Shown here: positions 15,172-23,934 of the stretch, in pieces
Layout: each line of letters opens with the position of its first letter
Position numbering within the stretch: position 1 is the first letter of the stretch
Source: CAZJLP01 sp964546955
Lineage (GTDB): Bacteria > Verrucomicrobiota > Verrucomicrobiia > Opitutales > Opitutaceae
Length of the DNA: 64,000 nucleotides
Direction of reading: 5' to 3'
Assembly: GCA_964546955.1 (NCBI GenBank)
Contig: CAZJLP010000023.1
Span: 4,730-68,729, forward strand
The notes under the pieces: generated by a model
The model's input: only the letters and a program-made list of their open reading frames with translations
The model's database searches: none
What the model was told of the DNA's origin: nothing
Program-made: the position numbers and the translations under genes

Positions 15172-17568
15172 TTAGGAAAGATCGCCCGCGATCTGCTGGA
15201 TCGTGATGACGACGAACTCGGCAGGCTTCAGCGGGGCGAAGCCCACTTGGATGTTGACGATGCCGAGGTTGCGGTCGTTTTGCGTGGTGGTTTCAGAATC
15301 GCACTTCACGAAAAACGCCTGGTCCGGCGACGAACCTTGGAAGGCGCCCTGGCGGAAAAGACTCATCATGTAAGCCCCGATATTGAGGCGAATCTTTGCC
15401 CAGAGCGGCTCATCGTTGGGTTCGAATACGACCCACTGCGTGCCGCGGAACAAGGATTCCTCGATCATAAGGGCGAGGCGACGGATCGGAATGTATTTCC
15501 ATTCGGAGCCGAAATCGTCGGCACCGTCCATCGTACGCGCTCCCCAGTTCACGAAGCCCGTCGGGAATACGCGGGCGCAGTTCACGCCAAGTTTATTGAG
15601 GACGCCGTTTTCGAGGTCGGTGAGTTTGACTTCGAGACCGGCGATGCCGCGCAGGTCGGCTTCGGTGCCGGCGGGGGCCTTCCACACGCCGCGGCTCGCG
15701 TCGGTGCGGGCCATCAGGCCGGCGATTGCGCCGGAAGAGCCGGTGTACTTAATCAAGCCGCTAGCGTTGTACTTGATGCGAGGGAAAAAGACCGCCGAGT
15801 AGTCCTTGATGACGGTTGCGCGCAGGTCGTTGATTTGCGAGGTATCCTGCACGATGGCGGCCATGCTGTCTTCGCCCCACGAAGGCGGCGCGTCGATGAT
15901 CAGGAAGGCGCGGCGCGACTGACAATAAATGCTGGCCGGGCCCCAGAATTCGGCTTGGTCGGCTTCGGCGATCTCGGCGTCGGGTGGAAGCACCATAAGA
16001 TTGAACAAGTCCACGGTGTCGAGAGCGTGGAAGCCGGTCTGCTCGACCTCGGACCCGACGTATTCGTCGTAGCCGGGGACCGTGCCGTCGTTACCGCCGC
16101 TGAGAGTGTATTGGCGGACGTTGGAGCGCAGCCCGTCGGTGAAGGCTGCGATATCGGCGCCGCTGCCTGCAATCGTCGCCTCTTTGGTCAACGCCCCGTC
16201 ATCGGGCGTGATCGAAAGGTAGTACCCGTAAGCCTCGGCGGTGTAAGTGAGCGTGGAGTGATTGTTGATGGCGCTAGCGATGATCCGGAGCTTTTCACGG
16301 ATGCCGTCGTTGTCGTCCGTGGTTTCACTCTCGCCGGCCTCGTTCTTCACCCAAATTTCGCCGGGATTCGTTTCGACGTTGTTGTCGCCGGTGTTGTCGA
16401 GAGCTACGTCCTCTCCGTCGATTTCGAGGGCAGTGATCCCACCCGTTTGATCGACGGCCGCGAGTGCGTTGAGCTCGTCGAGGCCGGCAGGCAGACCGAG
16501 CGTGGTGCCGGGCACGACCAGCGTGCCCGTCGCCATGGGGCGGAAGTTGCTGTAACGTGAGAATTCCACGCCGCCCTGGTCCACGCCCAACATGATCGCA
16601 GCGGCGATGTCGTTGGAGGAAGACCGTTTTACGCGGACAGTCGACTGGGCGCCGTCCGCGGCCTGGATCGAGAGAATATGTCCGACATCGGTCACATCTT
16701 CCAGCGTCACGGTCACTGTAGCGGCCGTGCTGAGGCTGCCGAGGGCGGTATCGATGAGATCTTCGATCGCCGTGGCGATGTCGGCTTCGTCAGCGGGCAC
16801 GGGTCCCATGGTGCTGAGGTCGACAGTGACATAAGCGGAGCCGTTCACGCTCAGGTCGAACTTGTACGAGTCGTCGTCGATAAGGTCTTGCAGGGTGGTC
16901 TGCACGGCGCCCGCGGCGCCGAGTGGGCGGCGGGCCTGGGAGAAGCCGGCGAAACTGTTGGCGAGAGTGCGGTAAGCGGACGTTGGATCATCGTAGTCGC
17001 CCAACGCGGATGCGTCCCACTCCAACGAGATGAGCTGCGAACTTTGTGTGACGAAAGTCGGAGCGAAGCGCGCTGACGTGTAGTCCATCGAGAGGTTCGT
17101 GTGGCTCTCGGTCGAGACGACTTGTCCGGCAGATTCCTGGATGACCGTGAGGTTAAACGATTCGCCTGGAGTCACGGTGTTGTAGTCCAGCTCGAGGCGG
17201 ACCGTGTTGGCCCACTCGCCGTCGGCTTTGGCGGTGGCCGTAAGCACCGCCTGCTGACCGGCGCCGAAATCGTAGGTGCTCAGCGTGACCGACGCTTTGG
17301 CGGCGTCCTTCGCCAACCGCACGACGTAGCAATCGCTCCCACCGTTGTCGTAGAATTGTTTCACGCTCGCGGCGAGATCGCTGGAGGCGTGGGGCGTACC
17401 GAAATTACGCACGTAATCGGCGTAACTCAGGCAGCGGGTTGCTTTGTTGACGGGGCCTTTGGTGGCCCGACCGAAAAAAGCGGTGATCGACGTGGCGACG
17501 CCCGTGATCGTTTTCACACCGCTCGAGACCTCTTGGATGTAGACTCCTGGATAACTTACCTGTGCCAT
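15172..17568 (-). CDS. Contractile tail sheath protein, very large (Afp2-4-like)
   Basis: A 798-residue sheath subunit. The N-terminus (QVSYPGVYIQEVSSGVKTI, then ITAFFGRATKGP) and the C-terminal ~180 residues (WKYIPIRRLALMIEESLFRG, IGAYMMSLFRQGAFQG and the closing GFAPLKPAEFVVITIQQIAG) match the conserved sheath core. Afp sheaths are roughly 350-450 residues, so about 350 residues are inserted between residue ~90 and ~600, including several Gly/Thr-rich beta segments. Such insertions form surface domains on the outside of the sheath. It is the first gene of the operon, and the only sheath gene seen. Confidence 0.94.
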   Translation of the reverse strand: MAQVSYPGVYIQEVSSGVKTITGVATSITAFFGRATKGPVNKATRCLSYADYVRNFGTPHASSDLAASVKQFYDNGGSDCYVVRLAKDAAKASVTLSTYDFGAGQQAVLTATAKADGEWANTVRLELDYNTVTPGESFNLTVIQESAGQVVSTESHTNLSMDYTSARFAPTFVTQSSQLISLEWDASALGDYDDPTSAYRTLANSFAGFSQARRPLGAAGAVQTTLQDLIDDDSYKFDLSVNGSAYVTVDLSTMGPVPADEADIATAIEDLIDTALGSLSTAATVTVTLEDVTDVGHILSIQAADGAQSTVRVKRSSSNDIAAAIMLGVDQGGVEFSRYSNFRPMATGTLVVPGTTLGLPAGLDELNALAAVDQTGGITALEIDGEDVALDNTGDNNVETNPGEIWVKNEAGESETTDDNDGIREKLRIIASAINNHSTLTYTAEAYGYYLSITPDDGALTKEATIAGSGADIAAFTDGLRSNVRQYTLSGGNDGTVPGYDEYVGSEVEQTGFHALDTVDLFNLMVLPPDAEIAEADQAEFWGPASIYCQSRRAFLIIDAPPSWGEDSMAAIVQDTSQINDLRATVIKDYSAVFFPRIKYNASGLIKYTGSSGAIAGLMARTDASRGVWKAPAGTEADLRGIAGLEVKLTDLENGVLNKLGVNCARVFPTGFVNWGARTMDGADDFGSEWKYIPIRRLALMIEESLFRGTQWVVFEPNDEPLWAKIRLNIGAYMMSLFRQGAFQGSSPDQAFFVKCDSETTTQNDRNLGIVNIQVGFAPLKPAEFVVITIQQIAGDLS

Positions 17569-18192
17569 AGAACGCCTTTACAGATGGGTTAGGGACGTAG
17601 ATGCGCGGAAACCGGCATAAGAAATAACAACGGAGAAATCCTTTCGGTCCCGCCGTTGAAAAAGGGTGCAGTTCCTGGGAACTACTGAATAGAAAGCGCT
17701 TCGTTACACGAAAACGCGGGGGGACAGGGGATAGGGGAAAAAATGGCGATGACGGCGATCCGACGATCGCGAGAAAGCATCAATTGAAAGGGTGACCAAA
17801 CTGTAGCGAACGAATCGCCCCGTTGGCATGAGGACAAAGCGGCTAACCCCGATCAGCAACCTCCCTGGTCGTTATTACCGCTGGACTGAAGCTCCAATGT
17901 GCGAAGAGCGCTGGGCAATAAAATTTGAACTAGGTAAAAATTCTTGCGGGTCTTTAGGTGCCCACCGAAAAAAGTCACACGCATAACCCGCCGACGTGGG
18001 ACCGATCCAAGATTGCTCCGACTGAGTCAATGCATTTCAGCTGACCCCACGCAAATTTCATGTCACGCCGTGGCGATACAAAAATTTTTCAATTAACCGA
18101 CCCCGATTAAAAACTTGGCCATGGCGGGCGCCGGTTGAAACGGGTCGCTTGAAAGGGCCAACTCTGCGTCGCCGCATGCAGCAGGACCAGCC
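17569..18192. other. Intergenic region upstream of the injection-system operon
   Basis: About 620 bases with no supported gene. The part nearest the sheath start and the section around 17920-18120 are visibly richer in A and T than the flanking genes, as expected for the promoter region of the minus-strand operon. I searched by eye for a sigma54 -24/-12 pair and found none. No clear terminator hairpin for the gene ending at 18193 was identified. Promoter position not determined. Confidence 0.5.
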
Positions 18193-18855
18193 CTATCCCG
18201 GCGGAAATCCACCGGATACGCGACGGCCACGCAGCACGGCGCCGGTGACCGGCGTGCACTCCAGTGCGAGGCCTGCCTTTGCGTGGCGCAGGAGGAGCCC
18301 GCCGCGGCTCATGTCGCCGCGCCCGACGAACGCGGCGGGGAATTGAAGGCGGTCGCCGAAGATCGGGAGCAATACGTCGCGGTATTTTCCGGTGGCGATG
18401 CTGCCGAGTAAAATCACTTTTCCGTCGGCGGAGAGCCGCTCCGCGATCGCCGCTGCGTCGCGCTCGAGGGGAAGTCGATATTCCGGTTTGGCTTCGTTGA
18501 CATCCACACCCGCGAAAGCTTCGAGGTCGTTGAGGGTGAGAACGGTGTCAGGCGCGAGCAGGCCGCGCGTGGGTGTAATCACTCGGACCAAGCCTTCATT
18601 CGTGGGAGGGGCGAAGCGAAGCGCGTAAGTGAGTTTGCCGCGAAAATAGAGCGCGCTGCAGAAGCTGTAGATTTCCCCGATGGTCGCGCCCCGCTTGCGA
18701 AGCCGTGTGGCCAGATCGAAACGTGCGTTCGGACTGCGAAGTTGAGCAGCACGCACGCCACCAATGCTCGCGGGCGAGAGGAGGTAAACTTCGCGCAGGG
18801 TACGCGATGGGCGCGACTGAGCGGAGGGAGAGGAAGTGGTGCCGCGACGGGGCAT
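18193..18855 (-). CDS. Conserved hypothetical protein
   Basis: A 220-residue protein starting MPRRGTTSSPSAQ. Its body resembles a conserved uncharacterised family found in cyanobacteria and planctomycetes: REVYLLSPASIGGVRAAQ, GATIGEIYSFCSALYFRGKL, then DGKVILLGSIATGKYRDVLL and AAFVGRGDMSRGGLLLR. No catalytic motif is obvious to me. The open frame extends 72 codons further upstream, but that extension reads through a dispersed palindromic repeat (18901-19020) and is Arg/Ser-rich filler, so the ATG at 18855 is the better start. Not linked to the injection system by any sequence evidence. Confidence 0.7.
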   Translation of the reverse strand: MPRRGTTSSPSAQSRPSRTLREVYLLSPASIGGVRAAQLRSPNARFDLATRLRKRGATIGEIYSFCSALYFRGKLTYALRFAPPTNEGLVRVITPTRGLLAPDTVLTLNDLEAFAGVDVNEAKPEYRLPLERDAAAIAERLSADGKVILLGSIATGKYRDVLLPIFGDRLQFPAAFVGRGDMSRGGLLLRHAKAGLALECTPVTGAVLRGRRVSGGFPPG

Positions 18856-18900
18856 GAGGGAATCGACCGCCGCGAGCGGGGCGGGTGCCAGCGGATCGAA

Positions 18901-19020
18901 TCGTTCTCTTACTCCTACTCGTTCTCGTCCCCAGCGTCGTTGTTCCGCCGCGGTTTGACTGGAAACTTGGCGACGTTGCCGGGATCGAGAATGAGCAGGA
19001 GTAAGAGATCGAGAACGAGC
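18901..19020. repeat. GAGAACGAG-family long inverted repeat, copy A
   Basis: Left arm TCGTTCTCTTACTCCTACTC and following bases (18901-18933), right arm 18981-19020 reading GAGCAGGAGTAAGAGATCGA and flanks. The arms are imperfectly complementary because the right arm carries an extra six bases. The same arm sequence recurs at 30847-30972, 45040-45176 and 58816-58924. The copy lies immediately upstream of the start of the gene at 18193-18855. Confidence 0.85.
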
Positions 19021-19049
19021 GTCCCGAACCGCGACTCTTCCCAAACGCA

Positions 19050-19094
19050 CAAAAAAAGAGCGCGCCGACACCCCGTCGACGCGCTCCGTTTTTT
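19050..19094. terminator. Rho-independent terminator, probably bidirectional
   Basis: GAGCGCG (19058-19064) pairs with CGCGCTC (19080-19086), and inside it CGAC (19066-19069) pairs with GTCG (19075-19078) around an ACCCC loop. Seven A precede it and six T follow it, so it can act on either strand. On the minus strand the nearest upstream gene is the histidine kinase ending at 19787, about 690 bases away. Confidence 0.75.
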
Positions 19095-19786
19095 GGGGAA
19101 CTAAGAAAAATTCAGATGAATTTCCTTGGTTGGGGTAAAGACTAAGGGGTAGGGTACAATCAGGATCTAACCCCTGGTTTGGCCCGTATCAAGCGAAAGA
19201 ATGTCGTTCTGGCCCACCTTTAGGAGGAGTTGCCGCTTCAGGGACTCAAATTTGGCCCGAATTACCGGTTTTCGCGCAAGTTTTGGCCTCATGCGACAGG
19301 GGTGACGGCATGGTCTTTTAAGCCCTATCTGCCCGACAAAGGGCGTCACGATAGATCCCAATCCGTATTGATCGAAGAAATACAGCTACCCTCGTCCAGG
19401 ACGGCCAAATGCCCTGTTCGAGACAACGGCATCACTCTCCCGAACCCTGGATTCCCCGGGTCAACTTCAGGTTGTGGCCGGCGCAACACGGCGTGCGGTG
19501 AACAGGAAGCTTCAACAGGTATGCGGTTTGAACCGGGTCTAGCCGTGGGGCTTTTCCCGATTTTTGGATTCCGCCCTCCGCAGGCGCGTGCGTACACGGC
19601 AAGCCCCTGGGAGGGCTGGTCGCGCGGCCCGCGACTTCCAGGAGGTCCCGGCCCCGCTGCCCGTCGCCCCTTTTGGCGGGCGATAAGTTTCAGCGAAGCG
19701 ACAACCTTGACGTCGCGTTCGCTCCGGATGCGCGATTTCACGAATTCGTCGCGGGCGTCACTGTCCAGACCCGCCAAGGGTAATCG

Positions 19787-21163
19787 TCAGGTCGCCAGCG
19801 AAAGTTTAAGGCAAAAAACAGTGCCCTGCGTTCCCGTCTCGCGGAGCGAGAGGTCTGCGGCGATCTGCCGAGCCAGCAGCCGGCTGATGGCGAGCCCGAG
19901 GCCGGACCCGCCGGGGCGACCGGTTCTGCCCGGCTCAAAAAGATGGGTGCGAACCGCTTCGGGGATGCCCGATCCTTGATCGGTGACTGTCACGATGACC
20001 TCGCCCGCATCCTGTTTGAGTTCCACTCCGACGCATTTGCCGGTGCCGGTGGCCGCGATCGCGTTCTGGACGAGGTTGTTGGTGATGAGGCAGACCAGGC
20101 TCCCGCGGTGGCTGTCCAAGCAGGCCGGAAAGCCTTCGGAGACCTGCAAAATGACGCCTTTCTCCGCAGCGGGCGAAAGGTTCCGCGTACGGATCAAAGC
20201 GGCCAGTTCGTATCCAGTTATCTCGTACGAAGCGTGGGCACTGGCGTCTCCCAGCAGAGCCACGGCTTCATGGATCATGCTTTGCATCCGTTCGGCATAG
20301 TTGGCGGCAGCCTGCCATTCCGGCGCGGAATCGCTGCCTCCTTTGTCGGCCACGAACGCCCGCAGGCCGGCCACCGGCCCTTGCAGACCGTGAATGAGGT
20401 GCGAAGTTATTTGGCCGAGCGCGGAGACCTTTGCCGCCAGGGCGAGCTCGAAGTTCGCGCGGGCCAGGCGTGTGTTGCGCTCCGTAATGGCGCCCTGGGC
20501 ACGGGTCAGCGCGAAGTAAGCGGCCACGAGAATGGCGAGAATGAGCGCAATACCGATGGCGAGCGTCACAGTAATCTCCCAACGATTCCGCTTCTTGATC
20601 GCGGCCAGTTCGGCCGCGAGGGGTTCGGCATTGATGAAGTACTGGACGAAGCCGACGATCGCGGTCGCCTCCCTTCCATGCAGGGGCAGCAGAACTTCCA
20701 GAACCGGCTGGGGGGGCCGGCCGGCGCCGACACCAAGAAAGTAGCGGTCCAGCGCGAATTGCGGATGAAAGCGACTGATCGGCTTGAGACCGTGAAGGCG
20801 AAGGTAGTCCTCGATCGAAAGGTCGGCGAAGAGCAGGGAGGCGGACGGCACGGCTTGAAGAGAGCGGCCCTCCTGGTCGAACACCACGATCCCGAGCATG
20901 CTCTCTTGAAAAATGGGGCTCTGCAGCACGACCTCCAGGACGTCCTGCGAGTCCGGCATGGCGTTCGGTTTTGACGCCTGACGTTCGGCCAGTTTCTGCA
21001 GGACGACCGGATACAGGACCGCAGCATCGCGCTCGATGATGCGCTGCTCGATATCGGCCTGAAACTCTCCGCGAAACTTGAGGACAATCCCGGCGAAGAT
21101 CGCGCTGACGAGCGCGGCGATGGCGGCCAGGATGAGCGCGAAGTAGGGAAACAGCCGGGGCAT
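19787..21163 (-). CDS. Membrane sensor histidine kinase
   Basis: A 458-residue kinase. A transmembrane helix at residues ~5-28 and a second at ~195-220 (VTLAIGIALILAILVAAYF) bracket a periplasmic sensor domain of about 165 residues with no family I can name. The dimerisation helix has GQITSHLIHGLQGPVAGL with the likely phosphoacceptor His258; the residue after it is Gly where Glu is usual. The ATP-binding domain has the N box LITNNLVQNAIAATG, G1 TDQGSGIP and G2 GGSGLGLAISR. The gene follows the 590-residue secreted protein gene by 18 bp, in one operon. The sigma54 response regulator at 25434-26828 is the obvious partner. Confidence 0.93.
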   Translation of the reverse strand: MPRLFPYFALILAAIAALVSAIFAGIVLKFRGEFQADIEQRIIERDAAVLYPVVLQKLAERQASKPNAMPDSQDVLEVVLQSPIFQESMLGIVVFDQEGRSLQAVPSASLLFADLSIEDYLRLHGLKPISRFHPQFALDRYFLGVGAGRPPQPVLEVLLPLHGREATAIVGFVQYFINAEPLAAELAAIKKRNRWEITVTLAIGIALILAILVAAYFALTRAQGAITERNTRLARANFELALAAKVSALGQITSHLIHGLQGPVAGLRAFVADKGGSDSAPEWQAAANYAERMQSMIHEAVALLGDASAHASYEITGYELAALIRTRNLSPAAEKGVILQVSEGFPACLDSHRGSLVCLITNNLVQNAIAATGTGKCVGVELKQDAGEVIVTVTDQGSGIPEAVRTHLFEPGRTGRPGGSGLGLAISRLLARQIAADLSLRETGTQGTVFCLKLSLAT

Positions 21164-21181
21164 GCAGTCGAAGCAAACGTG

Positions 21182-22954
21182 CTACGGCTGATACTCGCCG
21201 CTCGGCAGCGGCAATGAAAGCTTTTCCAGCGCGGTTCCAAAGAGGAGTCGGCGCAGTTCCGGGGACAGACCGGGCTGGAGTGTCGCCAGCTGATAGTCCC
21301 GATAGGAGTGCCAGATGTCCTGTCGTTGTTTCGCGTCTACAAATTCCTTCATCAGCGTGTCGACCGATTTGCCGCGCCCGGCGGTGGTCTCTGCGAACCT
21401 TGCAAGTTCGGTCCGCAGGCTGTCCCGTTCGCGACCCAGCGCTGCAAACCGATCGGCGTGCTGCCGATTGAAGGCGTCCATTTCCAGCCGGGCGCGGGAT
21501 GACGGCCGCGTTGCCCCGACTTCCTTCAGTTTGGTTTGCAAGGCCGCTTGGAGCTCCGCCTTGCCTTTTTGATAAGCGGCAATCCGCGCGCTGAGCTCGG
21601 GCGGAAAAGCGGGAAGGGAAGCGGGCCCCGGCTGTTGCGGTGCGGCCGACAATTCGATGCGGATGTCCTCGGCCAGAAGCTCCAATGACTCGAGCCGTGC
21701 TCGCTGGGTCTCGGCGAGTTGGGACAGGGTTCGCTGACGTTGGTCGCGCGATTGTTTGTCGGCGAGATACAGGGCGTCGCGGAGTTCCGTCTTCACCTCG
21801 GCCTTCTCCTTTTCGAAAGCGGCGATTTTCGCGGACGTGCCCGGCGGGAGATCGGCCGGCAATCGGATCCGTGACGTTTCCGGGTAGAACCAGAGCAAAG
21901 GCTCCTCGTCGTCCGAGTCGTCGATGTCCTTCGGTTTAAATGCCGCGATTTGCAGCTCCATCGCGATCTCGCGGAGCAGGCGGCGCTGGGCGGGCGAAAG
22001 TCCTTCCTGGTAGTAGGCGGCCGCGCGCATTACGCGAAATTCGTAGGAGAGGGTGTCTTCGCGCGGCCGATCGAGAGCCCCCGTGCCGAGCCGCCAATTG
22101 CGATTTTCGTTCCAATCGCCGCTGCCAAGGAAGAAGCTCGCCACTCCGCTGCGGAGAAATTCGCCGCGAAGCTGTTCGGCCTGATTCTCGAGTTCGATCG
22201 CCCGACCGGTCTGCTCCCGAGAAAAGCTTTCCAGATCGAGGCGCCGGGCCGCCGCGTCGGCCGTTTTGGCGGCCTCGAGGCGTTGGTGGAGTTCGTCGGT
22301 CAGCGCCTGCCGTGCCGCCGCGGAGGTCGTGAGTTTGCCCCGCAGCTTCTCGTTCAGATTTTTCTCAAGGAGCCGTGTGCTGAGCGAGGCGTAAAACGGC
22401 TCGTAAATATGTGCCTCGAGCTCCTGGGGGGCGGCCAGCCTCACATTGGGTGACTCGCGGGGCAGCGGCGCTCCCAGAGGCGGCGGCACGGGCGGAAAGC
22501 TGACGGGCAGTCCGTGCGAAGCGTAACGATCCACATAGGAGCGCTCCACGCGGTGGTAACGGCTGAACGAATTTCTGAAAGGCGAATAATAATAGCCGTC
22601 CCAGTAGTAGTAGTCGCCGCAGTAGTAATAGTACCCGCCCCAATACGGGTCGCCCCCGCCGCGCATCGATCCACCGCCCGAGGACCCGCCCCCGCCGGTC
22701 CCATATCCCGGCGTTGGAACGTTGAACCGCGAACTACCTGAGTAGGGCGAGTCGGAGGACGACGAACTCGCTGGCCCGGACGATCCGGACGATCCGGAAG
22801 AGCCGGAAGAGCCGGAAGAGCCGGAGCTGCTCGACGAACTCGACGATCCGGAGTCGCCGCCGCTTGGGACAATAAAGCGGTCCGCCTTGAGCCACGGTGC
22901 GCTTCCGAGGAGCAAACCCGCGGTCAACAGGAGGGAGGTGCGAGACGTATTCAT
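21182..22954 (-). CDS. Secreted Ser/Gly- and Tyr-rich coiled-coil protein (family not recognised)
   Basis: A 590-residue protein with a signal peptide (residues 1-24, MNTSRTSLLLTAGLLLGSAP). A low-complexity Ser/Gly tract follows (~32-75), then Gly-rich sequence and a striking aromatic run with YWGGYYYYCGDYYYWDGYYY near residue 105-125. The remaining ~400 residues are charged helices with repeated heptad-like stretches (ELHQRLEAAKTADAAARRLD and similar), probably coiled coil. PPPLGAPLP before the helical part and GLSPELRRLLFGTALEKLSL at the end are shared with the protein at 23935-25335, so the two are paralogues. It is co-transcribed with the beta-barrel and kinase genes. Function unknown; a surface or periplasmic fibre sensed by the kinase is plausible. 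Confidence 0.8.
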   Translation of the reverse strand: MNTSRTSLLLTAGLLLGSAPWLKADRFIVPSGGDSGSSSSSSSSGSSGSSGSSGSSGSSGPASSSSSDSPYSGSSRFNVPTPGYGTGGGGSSGGGSMRGGGDPYWGGYYYYCGDYYYWDGYYYSPFRNSFSRYHRVERSYVDRYASHGLPVSFPPVPPPLGAPLPRESPNVRLAAPQELEAHIYEPFYASLSTRLLEKNLNEKLRGKLTTSAAARQALTDELHQRLEAAKTADAAARRLDLESFSREQTGRAIELENQAEQLRGEFLRSGVASFFLGSGDWNENRNWRLGTGALDRPREDTLSYEFRVMRAAAYYQEGLSPAQRRLLREIAMELQIAAFKPKDIDDSDDEEPLLWFYPETSRIRLPADLPPGTSAKIAAFEKEKAEVKTELRDALYLADKQSRDQRQRTLSQLAETQRARLESLELLAEDIRIELSAAPQQPGPASLPAFPPELSARIAAYQKGKAELQAALQTKLKEVGATRPSSRARLEMDAFNRQHADRFAALGRERDSLRTELARFAETTAGRGKSVDTLMKEFVDAKQRQDIWHSYRDYQLATLQPGLSPELRRLLFGTALEKLSLPLPSGEYQP

Positions 22955-22987
22955 AAATTGGATGGCGAGGACGCGGCCGGAGGCAAA

Positions 22988-23602
22988 CTAGAACCGGACG
23001 TGACAAGCCAGACGGTACGTAACGGTTTCATCATCGAGCCAGGTGATGTCGGCGCCAAGATTCAGTTTGGGGGTGAACCAACGATTAAGTCCGATGGTGT
23101 AGGTCCAGGATTTGCCATTGTCCGAATCCAACCACTTCCAGTGCGCGATGCGGCCGAAGAAAGACGTGGCGGCTCCCAGCGGCACCTCGGCTCCCGCCCC
23201 CAAGCCCCATTGCCCGTCGTCGTTCTCATAGCGGATGCCGCCCACGACACTGGATTGGGAAGAATAGGCGAGGAGGAGGTCGCCAAAGAGCCGCAGCCCC
23301 TCGCCGGCAAGAGCGTGGCCTCTGAACGTCGCGCCAAGGCGGCGATCCTTGAAATCGAAATCGCTATATTGGAGATAGGAAGCATCGAGGCCCAAATCCC
23401 AGTTTTTGTGCAGCGGTAGGTTTACGCCTCCGCCGAAACCATTTCCGTTGTCGATGTCGAGATCGGTCGCCGTTTCGATCATTCCCAGAATATGGAGGGT
23501 TCTTTTTCCGATCAGGCCGGCGTCTGACTGCGCATTCACGAGGCTACAGAGGCTGAGAGCGGTGCTCATCGTCAGCGCGTTGAAGAGGTGGCGGGTGGTC
23601 AT
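22988..23602 (-). CDS. Outer-membrane beta-barrel protein
   Basis: A 204-residue protein with a signal peptide ending near LVNAQS (residue ~25). The rest alternates hydrophobic and polar residues in short strands (WDLGLDASYLQYSDFDF, LRLFGDLLLAYSSQSSV, TYTIGLNRWFTPKLNLGADI) and ends in VTYRLACHVRF, with the terminal phenylalanine expected of proteins inserted by BamA. The size fits an eight-stranded OmpA/OmpW-type barrel. It is the first gene after a sigma54 promoter match (23673-23688) and is followed after 33 bp by a secreted coiled-coil gene. A channel or anchor role is possible; nothing in the sequence decides this. Confidence 0.85.
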   Translation of the reverse strand: MTTRHLFNALTMSTALSLCSLVNAQSDAGLIGKRTLHILGMIETATDLDIDNGNGFGGGVNLPLHKNWDLGLDASYLQYSDFDFKDRRLGATFRGHALAGEGLRLFGDLLLAYSSQSSVVGGIRYENDDGQWGLGAGAEVPLGAATSFFGRIAHWKWLDSDNGKSWTYTIGLNRWFTPKLNLGADITWLDDETVTYRLACHVRF

Positions 23603-23934
23603 CGTTAAGGGGAGCTTGAGACGGTGCGAGGTTTTGTGGGGGCTCCGCTGGACGTGGAGCTGGCTCTGCTATTGCGCGTCTTGTGCCAGCTCCGCAGTGC
23701 TTTATGCAGCCCATTGTGGGACATGTGGATGCGTCGTTACCGCGATGCCATGTGACACGGTGGAAGGGGTGTGCTGGTTGTCAGTGCCCAGCGGGGCCTC
23801 CGGTCCAAGGGCTTTCGCCGGTTGAAAGGCACCGTAGGAAAGTGCTTCGCGACGGGCCGGTCCAAACGGCGAGCGCTGACGCACGCGAGGTCCCCGGCGC
23901 CTTCAAGCGGCTCCTGGTATCCGCCCTCGCACCT
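23603..23934. other. Intergenic region carrying a sigma54 promoter
   Basis: A 332-base space in an otherwise compact minus-strand locus. It carries the sigma54-type promoter at 23673-23688 and a sequence at 23654-23669 similar to a perfect palindrome near the regulator promoter. No gene is supported here. Confidence 0.6.
23673..23688 (-). promoter_or_regulatory. Sigma54 (-24/-12) promoter for beta-barrel / coiled-coil / kinase operon
   Basis: The minus strand reads TGGCACAAGACGCGCA. The -24 element TGGCAC is perfect and the GC of the -12 element is at the required spacing (ten bases between GG and GC), with GCGCA where TTGCA is the consensus. The predicted start point near 23662 leaves a leader of about 60 bases before the ATG at 23602. 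The sigma54-type regulator encoded in the same locus makes this match credible. Confidence 0.7.

Larger units (their letters stand above)
18856..19786. other. Intergenic region with palindromic repeat and orphan terminator
   Basis: About 930 bases without a supported gene. It contains the long inverted repeat at 18901-19020 and a strong hairpin with flanking A and T runs at 19050-19094. A 143-codon open frame (19346-19777, minus) overlapping the kinase 3' end shows no family resemblance and was not called. Nothing else is recognised between 19100 and 19786. Confidence 0.5.

Noticed and set aside
1..17568. Prophage or type VI secretion system
   Set aside because: No capsid, portal, terminase, integrase or lysis genes, and no TssJLM or ClpV; the Afp15-type ATPase and DUF4255 cap instead mark an eCIS.
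18856..19071. N-terminal extension of the conserved hypothetical protein
   Set aside because: The extension is encoded by the GAGAACGAG inverted repeat and is Arg/Ser-rich filler; the family-like sequence begins after the ATG at 18855.
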